Part shown: positions 1 through 8,879 of the stretch, piece after piece
Layout of the letters: every line of letters starts with the position of its first letter
Numbering within the stretch: position 1 is the stretch's first letter
From: Lytechinus variegatus
Taxonomy: Eukaryota > Echinodermata > Echinoidea > Temnopleuroida > Toxopneustidae
Length of the DNA stretch: 64,000 nt
Direction: 5' to 3'
Assembly: GCF_018143015.1 (NCBI RefSeq)
Contig: NC_054743.1
Coordinates: forward strand, 30,901,934 to 30,965,933
Program-made: the position numbers and the translations under genes
The notes under the pieces: model-generated
Seen by the model: the letters and a program-made list of their open reading frames with translations, nothing else
Told to the model about the DNA's origin: nothing
The model's database searches: none

Positions 1-78
1 CCCCGGATAAGCCTGGGGGTCAAACCCAGGCGCGTACGCAAGGGGGGAGGGGGTTTCGGGGGTTCAAACCCCCCCCCC
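1..78. repeat. G/C-run repeat end, copy 1
   Basis: The stretch reads AGGCGCGTACGCAAGGGGGG, then a G run, then a C run, so it can fold on itself. A close relative (AGGCGCGTAGCCAGGGGGGG) lies at 903-945 in the same orientation. This looks like the end of a dispersed repeat, but no coding part or second end is visible because the window begins inside it. The family is not identified. Confidence 0.45.
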
Positions 79-129
79 TTTGCGTTTCCTTTTTTTTTTT
101 TTTTTTGTCTCCCCAGAGGTCGGTCTGGT

Positions 130-165
130 CAAGGAGTTATCGGGCAAGCGCCTGATAACTCCTTG
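130..165. other. Perfect 12-bp stem hairpin
   Basis: CAAGGAGTTATC (130-141) and GATAACTCCTTG (154-165) are exact reverse complements around a 12-base loop. No poly-T run or transposon end motif follows, so the role is unknown. It may belong to the repeat that begins the window. Confidence 0.5.
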
Positions 166-236
166 ATCTGGTTACGGACAGTTCCCCTACCCAATAATGT
201 ATATGACAGCAATAATGAACAGAATCTCATGTTTCC

Positions 237-902
237 GACGAAAAACACAGAAAAAATTTCCGCTCGCTTCGCTCGCTCCATTTTATTATATCTTTTATTT
301 CCGCATGTCGCCGACATGATCACGGTATCGCCATTAACAAGGCCATACATGATTATCATGATGTATACTTATGAATACAAGTGAACTAAGACAAAGACAT
401 ACGTTTTCTTACAAAATATGTTTTACCAATATGAAAACCAAAATGACGGAAAACGCCAAAATGTCGGTTAGCTCGCTCCGCTCGCTCGTAATAATTTATG
501 AAATTCCATAAGTATCTAGTCTCCTGTTCAAGGCCTTATTATGAGTGTTACGAATAGAAGGACATGTAGCATCGACTAATACTTGATTTACTAACAAACT
601 ATTGACAAGAAATGTATGTTTTGACGGGAAAACGCGAAAATTTCGGCTCGCTCACTCCGCTCACTCGTAATCATTTATGAAATTTCTTAAGTTTCTAGTC
701 TCTTGATCAAGGCCATATCATGAGACTTACTAGCAGAAGGACATGTATCATCAACTAATATGTAATCATTACCAACAAGCTATTGAGAAGAATTGTATGT
801 TTTGACGGAAAAACGCAAACATTTCGGCTCGCTTGCTCCGCTCGCTCGTAATTATTCATGACATTTCTCAAGTTTCTATAGTGTTCTGATCAAGGCCATA
901 TC
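237..902. repeat. ~180-bp tandem repeat with GCTCGCTC core
   Basis: Three clear copies begin with GACGGAAAA-like sequence at 445, 623 and 804 (spacing 178 and 181), and a more diverged one starts near 237. Each contains GACGGAAAA, then TTTCGGCTCGCTC, then TCAAGGCCAT. The GCTCGCTC core recurs singly at about 10948 and, inverted, at about 14663. This is a short satellite-like array of an unclassified family with no coding content. Confidence 0.7.
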
Positions 903-1012
903 CAGGCGCGTAGCCAGGGGGGGGGCGGTCGCCCCCCCAAAAAAAACGTCCCCAAAAAGAAAAAAAAGAAGGGAAAAAGGAGAGGAGAAAAGGAAAAGGG
1001 AAGAAAGGTAGC
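903..1012. repeat. G/C-run repeat end, copy 2, plus purine-rich tract
   Basis: AGGCGCGTAGCCAGGGGGGG is followed by GCGGTCGCCCCCCC, forming a G-run/C-run hairpin like the one at the start of the window, and then about 60 bases of A/G-rich low complexity. The ~180-bp tandem array lies exactly between the two copies, so both could mark one larger repeat unit. Family unknown. Confidence 0.45.
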
Positions 1013-1770
1013 TTTGTGTTTTTTCTATTTATTCTTTATTTTTTTCTCAAAAGAGAAACTCCTTCACTCTTCTTGCTTTAAATTCATATATGAATTTTGC
1101 TTCCGCGCTGCGCGCGGTTAAATGACAATATTGAAGTTCTCCATTGTTCCCCCACCTTTTCTCTAACCCTGTTTTTCCACCTCAGCTATGTGCTTCTTGC
1201 CAGTTAAAGTTAAAATTGTATACATTAGGGCATGAATTTGAGTAAGGTTAGGCCGAAGTAAATGTATGAAGTTATCTTTTTTTTTCAATTGATCGCGCAA
1301 CTTCTGGTCTGGTCGGCTCCGAGCGGGTAAAAATCTTTATATCAGTTTCTGCCGTCACCTCCATAAAGTCAGCTTCTCCCGCTTTTCAGCTCATTACTAT
1401 AAACAACCATGATTTGGGGGGGGGGCAAACAGGTTCCTAATTTAAAAAGAGGAAGGTATGGAATTCGTGTCGTATTAAATAAAAAAGTACAATATTTTTT
1501 TATCAAATTGTATTAAACTTCATGTCATTTCCCTGTATACATTCATCTCCTGTCCTGTTTTGCGCCCTCAGTTTGAAATTTTGAATGACACTTAAGTTTC
1601 TTTATATTCAAAATGAAGCGCTTCAGGATAAGTCAAAAAAATTAATCATCCTTTATTATATAGATAGATAATTTCAATAAATCACAGAAGTTTCAACTTT
1701 ATGCGCACTATTTTCCTTGTAATGAAGTTCAATAATCTTAGAAAATCAATTGAAATAGAGACGATTGGGT
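1013..1770. other. Unannotated AT-rich stretch
   Basis: No convincing coding frame, inverted repeat or tandem repeat was seen here apart from short homopolymer runs. It is ordinary AT-rich non-coding DNA as far as I can read it. Confidence 0.5.
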
Positions 1771-1906
1771 ATTCGTTCGAACATCAATTCGGCGCCCCCC
1801 CCCCCCTAGTTTGAGTATCAATTTGGCGCCCCCAGTTCGAACATCATTTCGGCGCCCTCGGTCCTAGTTCGAATATCAATTCGGCGTCCCTTTAGGTCCA
1901 ATATCA
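1771..1906. repeat. GGCGCC minisatellite, left block
   Basis: A degenerate unit of roughly 30-35 bases, of the form TTCGAACATCAATTCGGCGC followed by a C run, is repeated about four times. The same unit continues at 2153-2390. The two blocks were probably one array later split by the SINE-like sequence between them. The unit contains no open coding pattern. Confidence 0.65.
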
Positions 1907-1921
1907 ATCAACATCGAATCC

Positions 1922-2152
1922 TAGCCATGGCGTAATTTCCTTCAGCAAGAAATTGATCCACAATGTGCTGCACTCAACCCAGGTGAGGTAATGGGTACCT
2001 GGCAGGAATTTATTCCTTGAAACGCAGCGCGCGTAACAGCTGCACTGCTAAAGCCAGGGTAATTATATGCTGCATATATACCGTAGAGCGCTTAGAGACT
2101 TCTGACAAAGTAAGTATTAAGCGCTATATACATGATATAAGCAAGTATAATA
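1922..2152 (+). mobile_element. SINE-like dispersed repeat, copy 1
   Basis: The sequence from CCATGGCGTAATTTCC through CAACCCAGGTGAGGTAATGG and CTGGCAGGAATTTATTCC to GCTAAAGCCAGGGTAAT matches the block at 32231-32480 over its whole length with scattered differences. The far copy ends in a (TTA)n tail, as many SINEs do. I could not place confident polymerase III A and B boxes, so SINE is the best guess rather than proven. It interrupts the GGCGCC minisatellite. Confidence 0.5.
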
Positions 2153-2390
2153 ATTGGCGCCCCTAGCTCGAATATCATTTCGCCCCCCCCCCTAGCTCGA
2201 GTATCAATTTGGCGCCCCCTAGTTCCAACATGAATTTGACGCCCCCTAGTGCCAACATCAATTTGGCGCCCCTACGTCAAACATCAATCCCCCGGGCCCG
2301 TTCGAACATCGATTTGCATAGCCCCCAGTTCGAACATCATTTTGACATTCATTCGAATATCATTTCGGCGCCCTTTTGGTTCAACATCAT
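2153..2390. repeat. GGCGCC minisatellite, right block
   Basis: This continues the unit at 1771-1906: about seven degenerate copies of GGCGCCCCTAGTTCGAACAT-like sequence, ending where the pyrimidine tract begins. Copy order and sequence suggest a single original array. Confidence 0.65.
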
Positions 2391-3128
2391 TGTCTTTCCT
2401 CCTTCCTCTTTTTTTCTTCTCGTTCTTCCCCCTCTTCCTCTCCCCTCCCCTTAATCTCTCTCTTTTTTTCTTTTCTTCTTTCTTCCCTCTTCCTCTCTCT
2501 CCTTTTTTCTCCTTAGTCATGTTAGTCTTCCTCTTTTTTCTCCCCCTTCCCCCTCCCTTTTCTTCTCTTCCTTCCTTCCTTCCTTCCTTCCCCCTCTTCC
2601 TCTTTTTCTTTCCCCTTTTCTTCCCCCTTCTCTCTCTTTTTCCTCCGATTTTTCTTCCCCCTCCCCCTCCCTTTTTCTTCTCTTCCTTCCCCCTCTTTTT
2701 TCTCTTTCTTTCCCCTCTTCTTCTCCTGTTTTCTTCTTTTCTTTCCCCTCTTCTTTTTCTTCTTTTCTTTCCCCTCTCTTTTTTTCTTCTCTTCTATCCT
2801 CCCTCCCTCTCCCTCCCTTTTCTTTTCCCTCTTCCTCTTTTTTCTTCCCCTCTCCCTCCCCCTTTCTTTTCTTCTCTTCCTCTTTTTTTCTCATTTTCTT
2901 TCCTCTCTTTCCCCTCTTCTTTTCCCCTTTCTCTCTCTTCTCTTCTTTCCTCCTTCCTCTCTTTTTTCTCCTTTTCCTTCCCCCTCTCTTCTTTCCTCTT
3001 TTCTTTCCCCTTTTCCACTCTCTTTTTTTCTTCGATCCCTTCTCCCCCCCTCTTCCTTTCTTCCTTCTTTTTTACTTTCCCCTCTTCCCCTCTTTTTTCT
3101 CCTTCTTTCCCTCTCTTCTTTTTATTTT
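2391..3128. repeat. ~740-bp polypyrimidine (CT) tract
   Basis: The plus strand is almost entirely C and T (CTTCC, TTTTCC, CCCTCTTC words) with very few purines. Long Phe/Leu/Ser/Pro open frames across it, and the matching Lys/Glu/Arg frames on the other strand, are by-products of composition and not genes. Such mirror-like pyrimidine tracts can form triplex DNA, which is general knowledge and not shown here. Confidence 0.85.
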
Positions 3129-3139
3129 AGCCGAGGGGA

Positions 3140-3254
3140 GGGGGCAATATATACAGATTATAATCTGTATATACAGATTAGCAGAAAGGCCGTACCTGTA
3201 TATACAGATTAGCAGAAGTACCGTAATCTGTATACACAGATTAGCAGAAATAAC
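3140..3254. repeat. CAGATTAGCAGAAA minisatellite, left part
   Basis: Three to four units of TACAGATTAGCAGAAATAAC and CGTAATCTGTATA type occur here, each partly palindromic. The array stops at the LINE 3' tail and resumes at 7407. Joining 3254 to 7407 restores the unit, so the LINE inserted into this array. Confidence 0.7.
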
Positions 3255-4475
3255 GTTTATGTTTATGTTTGTTTATGTTTATTTAATTTCCAGGAACACA
3301 TTACATAATAACATAAATTCTCATATGAAACTTTACAATATACAATATACACAATAACATAAACAACAACCAATGCCTGGGGATTACCTAAAAGAAATAA
3401 TAATTTCTGTATAAAGGCTCTCCTCATTGGTTGTTGTCATAAAATTCATACAAACACAATGGTCAGCATGTACACGAAAAGAATGTAATAAAAAGAAAGG
3501 AAAATATAAAAGGACAAGCCTAAGGCATTCGCCTGAAGACCATTAGATTATAACTGAAATCTTCAATATGCATTAATAATTGGGGGCATATCAAACAAAA
3601 TATTACGTAAAGCATTTAAAAATGGCCAAACAGAAACATCAAGACATAAATCACAAGTAGAACGGGGGAGTGTATCCATTGAACGAGGGAACATATACAA
3701 GCATGTGAACTTCAAACAATTGGTTCTAGCAAATTCATGAGTAAAAGTAAGAAAATGAGTCCTTCTAAAACTAGGCTTTGGTAAAATGGTACAAGGAATA
3801 TCATTAAGGCAATGCAAACTCTTTACAACAAAACAAACAGATAAATCATTCTATTATATAAGGGCGGCAGGTCCAAAATAACTAAACGTTCATGATATGA
3901 TAGAGAATAAAAACAAAAACGAGTAAAGCGTCTTTGTATACTGCCTCCAGTGATTGAATATGGTTCTTTTGGTATAGGGCAACCAGACAGGAATGCCGTA
4001 TTCTAAAATTGGGTGGCAAAGTGAACAAAATAATTTATTTAAAATTAACGGATTTCTAGACATAACAACTCTACGTATAAATCCGCATAATCTTGAACAT
4101 TTAGTGACAACACTTCTTACATGATGAGTCCAACTAAGATCATAAGAAATTATAAAACCTAAATACTGATAAGTGTTGACTTTTTCAAGAAGTTGAGAAT
4201 CTATATTATAAGTGACATTAATTATTTTTCTAGATCGGATTATGTGCATTACTTTACATTTAGAAATGTTAAGGGACATGTAATTATTTTGACACCATAG
4301 AATGATATTGGACAGATCAGATTGTAAAATGGCAACATCATTTGAATTAATAATTGAACGATATATTACAGTGTCATCGGCATACTGCAGGTGAATCAAC
4401 AAAATCAGGCAAGTCAGCTACGTATAAATTAAAAAGGATTGGGCCAATCACACTCAATATGACTTGGGGACCGCA
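3255..4475 (-). mobile_element. LINE (CR1/Jockey-like), 3' half
   Basis: Minus-strand frames encode the end of a non-LTR reverse transcriptase. Visible motifs are IGPILFNLYVADLPDF just before the active site, LQYADDTVIY (the catalytic YADD), SLNISKCKVM, YQYLGFIISYDLSW and ILEYGIPVWLPY, then a C-terminal region decoding near 3563-3817. The reading frame shifts once between VADLPDF and LQYADD, and stops separate the C-terminal pieces, so it is dead. The minus-strand 3' end is an (AAACAT)n-like tail at 3255-3285. The 5' half lies at 6767-7406, separated by a later insertion. Confidence 0.85.
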
Positions 4476-5087
4476 TGACCGTTACCAAAATCGCGGGAAA
4501 AGGGGTCAATTTCAAGGAACGTCCGCGGACAGAACACTCCTCGAAGTAGTGAAAATAGGGGTGCTCACCGTCCTCGATCTGATGGAAATAGGGGTCAGGA
4601 AAAAAGGGAGAACGATTACGGGAAGTAAAATCCGTCGCCGAGTCACCAGCCGCAGAGGGTTCGCGCATTGTATGGACAACTCTACATTTATTTTCACAAA
4701 GAATTTTACTGTTACTTTTCTTATTTTTCAAGAAAAATAAAGTTCTTTTGGATTATTGTATCAGTATGACTTGGCTCTTGGTCATCTTTAAGGACTGAGC
4801 ACTCTGACGCCTGTGTTGCAATTTCCTCTGATGAGGAAAGGGTGTTAAATGCCCTGTCCTTGAAATACGGTAAATAGGGGTAAATTTGCGAAATGGGCAA
4901 AAGTGTCCTTACAATCTTATAATTAGGGGTGTTTCAAGGTACCATTTTACCGCAATTTTGTCCTTGTTTTGCGTGAAAATAGGGGGGTAAATTTCACAAA
5001 ATGTCCTTGAAATTGACTGCAATAGGGGGTCACTTGCATTTGTGGTAACAGTCATACGTGTCCCCCTCTGCGACTGAGTGACCCGCG

Positions 5088-5163
5088 CGCGCGTTTCCGT
5101 TTTACACCCTGGCGAAGGCATTTTCCGGAAAAGTAGCCAAAAAGCGACTAGTGAAGAGTCTAC
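5088..5163 (+). repeat. Left arm of perfect 76-bp inverted repeat
   Basis: It starts CGCGCGTTTCCGTTTTACAC and ends GACTAGTGAAGAGTCTAC. Base by base it is the exact reverse complement of 6688-6763. The perfect match implies recent origin, gene conversion or strong constraint, unlike the decayed LINE around it. Confidence 0.9.
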
Positions 5164-5439
5164 ACACGTCGCTGGTTGCATGCAGCGTGCGACACAGGCG
5201 AGTCCACCACCGCAGAGTTCCTCGGCACTTCATGTACAGAGAGAGCGGCACAGGAGTGAAATCCGAACATGCTTTTGCAGACGCGTTGTTTATGATATTT
5301 TTTTTCTAAAAATAAATTATTAACTAAATGAATAGAAAGACAGACAAAATCAAAATAAACAGATAATAATGGAAAGACAAATTGAAGTTTGATGGATTGA
5401 TACACTTAGAAGCTGCCGAAAGATAGATATAGAAGACTG

Positions 5440-5464
5440 ATAAACAGATAGAGACAAAATAGAC

Positions 5465-5495
<31 letters not shown>

Positions 5496-6054
5496 AATAG
5501 AGAGAGAGAGAGGTGGATAGATAGATAGAAAGAGAGAGAAAGAGGGAGAGAAGGATGGATAGATAGATAAATAGAGAGAGGGGGAGATCGAGACAGAGAG
5601 GTCGATATATAGAGGGAGAGGGGGAGAAGGAGAGAAAAAGAGAGAGAGAGAAGGATAGATAGATAGATAGATAGAGAGAGATGTTGTAGATAGAAATATT
5701 GACGGACAAAGAGAAAGAGAGTAAAAAGACAGACAGATGCCTAGAGAAGGAGAGAGAGAGAGAATTTGAGAGACAGATAGATAGAGGTTAGATAGATAAA
5801 GAATGAGAGAGACAGAGAAGATAGACAAATTAACAGATAGATAGATAGATAGATAGATAGAGAGAAATAGAGAAAGACAGACAGATGGATAGATAGAGAT
5901 AGATAGATGAGAGATAGATAGATGAGAGATAGATAGATGTTAGATAGATAAAGAGGGAGAGAGACAAAGAATATTAACAAATTAACAGATAGATAAGTTT
6001 AAAAAATAGATATATATATATAGATAGAGAGAATAAGAGAAAGACAGACAGATG

Positions 6055-6088
<34 letters not shown>

Positions 6089-6545
6089 TTAAATAGATAA
6101 TTAAAGAATGAGAGAAACAGAGAAGATTATTAACAAATTAACAGATAGATAGATACTCTAGTTTAAAAATAGATAAATAGATAGAGAGAAATAGAGAAAG
6201 ACAGACAGATGGATAAATAGAAGGATAGATAGAAGGATACAGAGATAGATAGAGAATTTAAGAGATAGATAGATGTCAGATAGATCAAGAATGAGAGAGA
6301 AGAGCGACAAATTAACAGATAGATACTGTAGTTACATAGGTAGGTAGAGAGAGAGAAATAGAGAAAGACAGACAGATGGATGGATAGATAGAGAGAGATA
6401 GAGAATTTGAGATAGATAGATGTTAGATAAAGAATGAGAGAGACAGAGAAGATTATTAGATAGATAGATAGATACTGCAGTTACATAGATAGATAGAGAT
6501 AGAATTTGAGAGATAGATATATAGACAGATAGAGAGAAAGACAGA
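5440..6545. repeat. GATA/GAGA/GACA array with higher-order units
   Basis: Runs of GATA and GAGA dominate. On top of them, a longer unit containing GTTAGATAGATAAAGAATGA and ACAAATTAACAGATAGAT recurs at about 5787, 5938, 6088, 6274 and 6421 (spacing 147-186). Long Ser/Leu/Tyr/Ile frames on the minus strand are composition artefacts. The array sits between the two arms of the 76-bp inverted repeat. Confidence 0.85.
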
Positions 6546-6687
6546 CATCAGCAAATCGGCAAGGCAAATGATCAAGGCAAACATTCGTATTGAACCTGGA
6601 AAGTATAAGCTCAGCTGCATTTCTGCGGATAACTTCGGTGCGGACTTTGGATCGCGCGCCCAGCTGATAATGTAAACAAACGTAAAC

Positions 6688-6763
6688 GTAGACTCTTCAC
6701 TAGTCGCTTTTTGGCTACTTTTCCGGAAAATGCCTTCGCCAGGGTGTAAAACGGAAACGCGCG
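6688..6763 (-). repeat. Right arm of perfect 76-bp inverted repeat
   Basis: This is the exact reverse complement of 5088-5163. It lies three bases inside the junction with the LINE reading frame, which suggests it is at or near the true right end of the inserted element, whereas the left arm lies some 600 bases inside the left end. Confidence 0.9.
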
Positions 6764-6766
6764 GGC

Positions 6767-7406
6767 CCCCGAACTGACTGGTACCCAGTCAGATCTAGCG
6801 CCCTCAAACAACACACTTTGTTTACGGTTTAAAAGAAAAGATTTAATCCAAAAAAGTACTCCATCACAAATACCGTAATTATGCAATTTGGTCAGCAGTA
6901 AATAATGATCAACTTTGTCAAAAGCTTTCGCCCAATCCAAGAAAATCTGGGTGGATTAGGACGATCTAAAAGTTTTGCCCAATCCAAAAACAGCCTGGGT
7001 ATTACAAGAACGTTTGGGTAAGAACCCATGCTGTGAGTCAGGTATGATACCATATTTTACGGAGTGTTTGATTAGTCTATTTACAATGATATGCTCTAAC
7101 ATTTTACAAGGTACAGAGCATTAAATCGGGCGATAATTTGATATTACATCACGTTTGCAAGATTTATATAACGGAACAACAAAAGCCTGATTCCAACATT
7201 GGGGAACTTTCCCTGATTTAAGGCTAATATTAAATATACGTGTAAGAATTGATACAATTGAAACATCACCAAATTTTAAAAAGTTAGGCAATATCCCATC
7301 AGGCCCTGGTGGCTTGCTACTCTTTAGACGAATAATTTCTTGCATTACTTCCTTACTCCTTACTATAGTAACTTCAATTTTAGATAATGAATCAATGTGC
7401 GAGTGA
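6767..7406 (-). mobile_element. LINE (CR1/Jockey-like), 5' part of same copy
   Basis: Minus-strand frames give KSSKPPGPDGILPNFLKF, CWNQAFVVPLYKSCKRDVIS and NYRPI (fingers of a LINE reverse transcriptase), then LDWAKAFDKVDHYLLLTKLH and FWIKSFLLNRKQSV, ending in DWVPVSSG at the insertion point. A short internal duplication near 6935-6990 repeats the GQ/AKAF coding stretch. There is no endonuclease or first ORF upstream, so the copy is 5'-truncated at about 7406, where the minisatellite resumes. Confidence 0.85.
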
Positions 7407-7475
7407 CACCGTTATCTGTTTATACAGATTAGCAGAAATATCGTAATCTGTATACAGATTATATTAATAGTAAAA
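7407..7475. repeat. CAGATTAGCAGAAA minisatellite, right part
   Basis: GTTATCTGTTTATACAGATT and AGCAGAAATATCGTAATCTG repeat the units seen at 3140-3254. It marks the far side of the LINE insertion. Confidence 0.7.
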
Positions 7476-7554
7476 ATATATGTGTTTTTTTTCGTGGCAC
7501 TAATGGTCTTTCGTACAAACCTTCCCCACCATTAGCGAAGTTAAGTATTAAGCT

Positions 7555-7660
7555 CGCGCTCCACTACACTTCACTGCACTGGCCGCGCCGGCGCCGGGTA
7601 CCGTTAATACGCCACGTGACGTACGTACGCCACTATTGGGCGTGGTCTGTATACATGGAG
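7555..7660 (+). promoter_or_regulatory. Possible hyaluronidase promoter region
   Basis: A locally GC-rich stretch (GGCCGCGCCGGCGCCGGGTA) is followed by CCACGTGACGTACGTACGCC. This combines an E-box (CACGTG) with a CRE-like TGACGTAC at about 7617. It lies 50-160 bases upstream of the first recognisable hyaluronidase coding sequence. The motifs are seen; promoter activity is inferred from position only, and if a further 5' exon exists the true promoter is elsewhere. Confidence 0.3.
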
Positions 7661-7712
7661 TTTGTTGACGTATAGCCATCATCTCTGGCTACATGTAACT
7701 GTTTGTTTCTTC

Positions 7713-8159
7713 ATGAATTTGATACATTTTCAAAATCATTGTATTTCTATCCTGACTATATTGTGTTGTTGGTCTTTACAGACGCTTGCTCATTCGAAAT
7801 TCGATCGCGATTGGTTGAAAAACCTTCACTCCACGTCGCAGGATGCGGGAAAACAACCTCGAGCGGCGATCATCCCTCGTCATGCGCCGAAACATCCCGG
7901 TGGTAAAGTCATAAATAGCGGCACAATTTTCCGGGCGATTTGGAATCTGCACAACCCTTGCGGAGACCATTTCGGTATAGAATTGCCATTGTCGGATTAC
8001 GGGATTGAATTTAACAGTAATCACCGAGAGTTTGGAAATGTGATCAATTTGTTCCATAGAAATCAGATAGGACTGTTTCCACGTTACGAATATGATCCTG
8101 GGCCTAGCAATGAAACACAACTACCGGTACTAGTTCCAGTTAATGGAGGAATACCACAG
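7713..8159 (+). CDS. Hyaluronidase (GH56), exon 1
   Basis: This exon encodes residues 1-149 of a family 56 hyaluronidase, an endo-beta-N-acetylglucosaminidase acting on hyaluronan, usually secreted or lysosomal. Family-like features are IFRAIWNLHNPCG (aligning with FTTVWNANTQWC of vertebrate HYAL1), NQIGLFPRYE and GGIPQ at the end. The donor is CAG|GTCAGT at 8160 in phase 0. The start is uncertain. The ATG at 7713 gives ISILTILCCWSLQTLA, a plausible signal peptide. However, a good splice acceptor (TCTTTACAG, with CTGAC upstream) ends at 7781, so 7782-8159 may be an internal exon. The part from 7782 on is secure. With exons 2 and 3 the protein is about 461 residues, near the family's usual 430-500. 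Confidence 0.82.
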
Positions 8160-8603
8160 GTCAGTGTTAACTGTTGTACTGTATGTAGGACCTACTCTCT
8201 TTTTAACTTTCAAAGTTAGGGAATTAATTAATATTCAATGCTCTGATATTGTTCACCAACATTTTTTTCTCATAAATATGTACAGCAAAAACTACTACAT
8301 GTAGTTAGAATTTATTAATTGTCTAACTTGTTACTGGGGGTAGCCAGGCGGCTTCTACATGTAGTTCTAGAGCTAGAGAGTATGGAGAAACAGATGCATG
8401 TGTGCGGGTGGAGCCCATGAGGACTTGTTTTGATCATACCTCTCAGATTTGACTTTAAATTTGTGATTTTCTTATCGGATTGGAGCATCTTCTGTGTTGA
8501 ATTCCTCCGTTCACCGGAGAACTGCAGGTCATTAGTTGCAGTACAGCATGGTAAAATAACTAGCTAAAATTAGTCACTGTTTGCAGCAGCTTGATCAACA
8601 ATT

Positions 8604-8860
8604 TTTTTTTTTTCAATTCAATTCGTTTATTTTCAATTCCAATACAGATAAATGCATGTAAGCACAACAGATTATAAAAAAAACAAGGCGCTGTCTTGAG
8701 AAATGTAAATCAAAAATAAATTGAAGAGTAACAGGATGAAAGTCAGGAAACTGATACGAAACATTGCCAATGACACCGAGGAGGATAAGTCTGGTTCTTG
8801 CAACATGAAAAGCTTGAGAGCACTTTAATGGCATCCTCTGGAAAATGTTTCAGAAGATTA
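8604..8860 (-). mobile_element. Possible LINE 3' end fragment
   Basis: On the plus strand a T run and AATTCGTTTATTTTCAATTC begin the block. Read on the minus strand this looks like the A-rich 3' end of a LINE, and a 74-codon minus-strand frame (8613-8834) may be decayed C-terminal sequence, but it has no diagnostic motif. This is tentative; it could also be plain intron. Confidence 0.25.
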
Positions 8861-8879
8861 TTCCTGAGATGGGTATAGA

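Larger units (their letters stand above)
4476..6766. mobile_element. 2.3-kb unclassified insert splitting the LINE
   Basis: The LINE frame runs up to VPVSSG at about 6767 and resumes with PQV...IGPILF at about 4475, so this block was inserted into the SSGVPQG codons of the reverse transcriptase. The left half holds several TAGGGGTAAATTT and TGTCCTTGAAAT words (about 4490-5040). The middle is a GATA/GAGA array, and a 76-bp inverted repeat encloses it. No transposase frame was found. Exact ends and target duplication are unclear, as is the family. Confidence 0.6.

Noticed and set aside
2249-3130. 293-codon plus-strand frame rich in Phe, Leu, Ser and Pro, and its Lys/Glu-rich minus-strand counterparts
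   Set aside because: These follow from the near-pure CT composition of the tract; there is no domain, splice support or codon variety.
4820-4850. CTGATGAGGAAAGGG as a hammerhead ribozyme core
   Set aside because: A hammerhead needs a stem between CTGATGA and GAAA; here they abut, and no flanking stems I and III pair.
5350-5980. Minus-strand Ser/Leu/Tyr/Ile-rich frames of 79-140 codons
   Set aside because: They are translations of the GATA/GAGA array.
7520-7580. 5S rRNA-like words (GCGAAGTTAAG)
   Set aside because: Only one short match; the conserved internal control region and overall length are absent.
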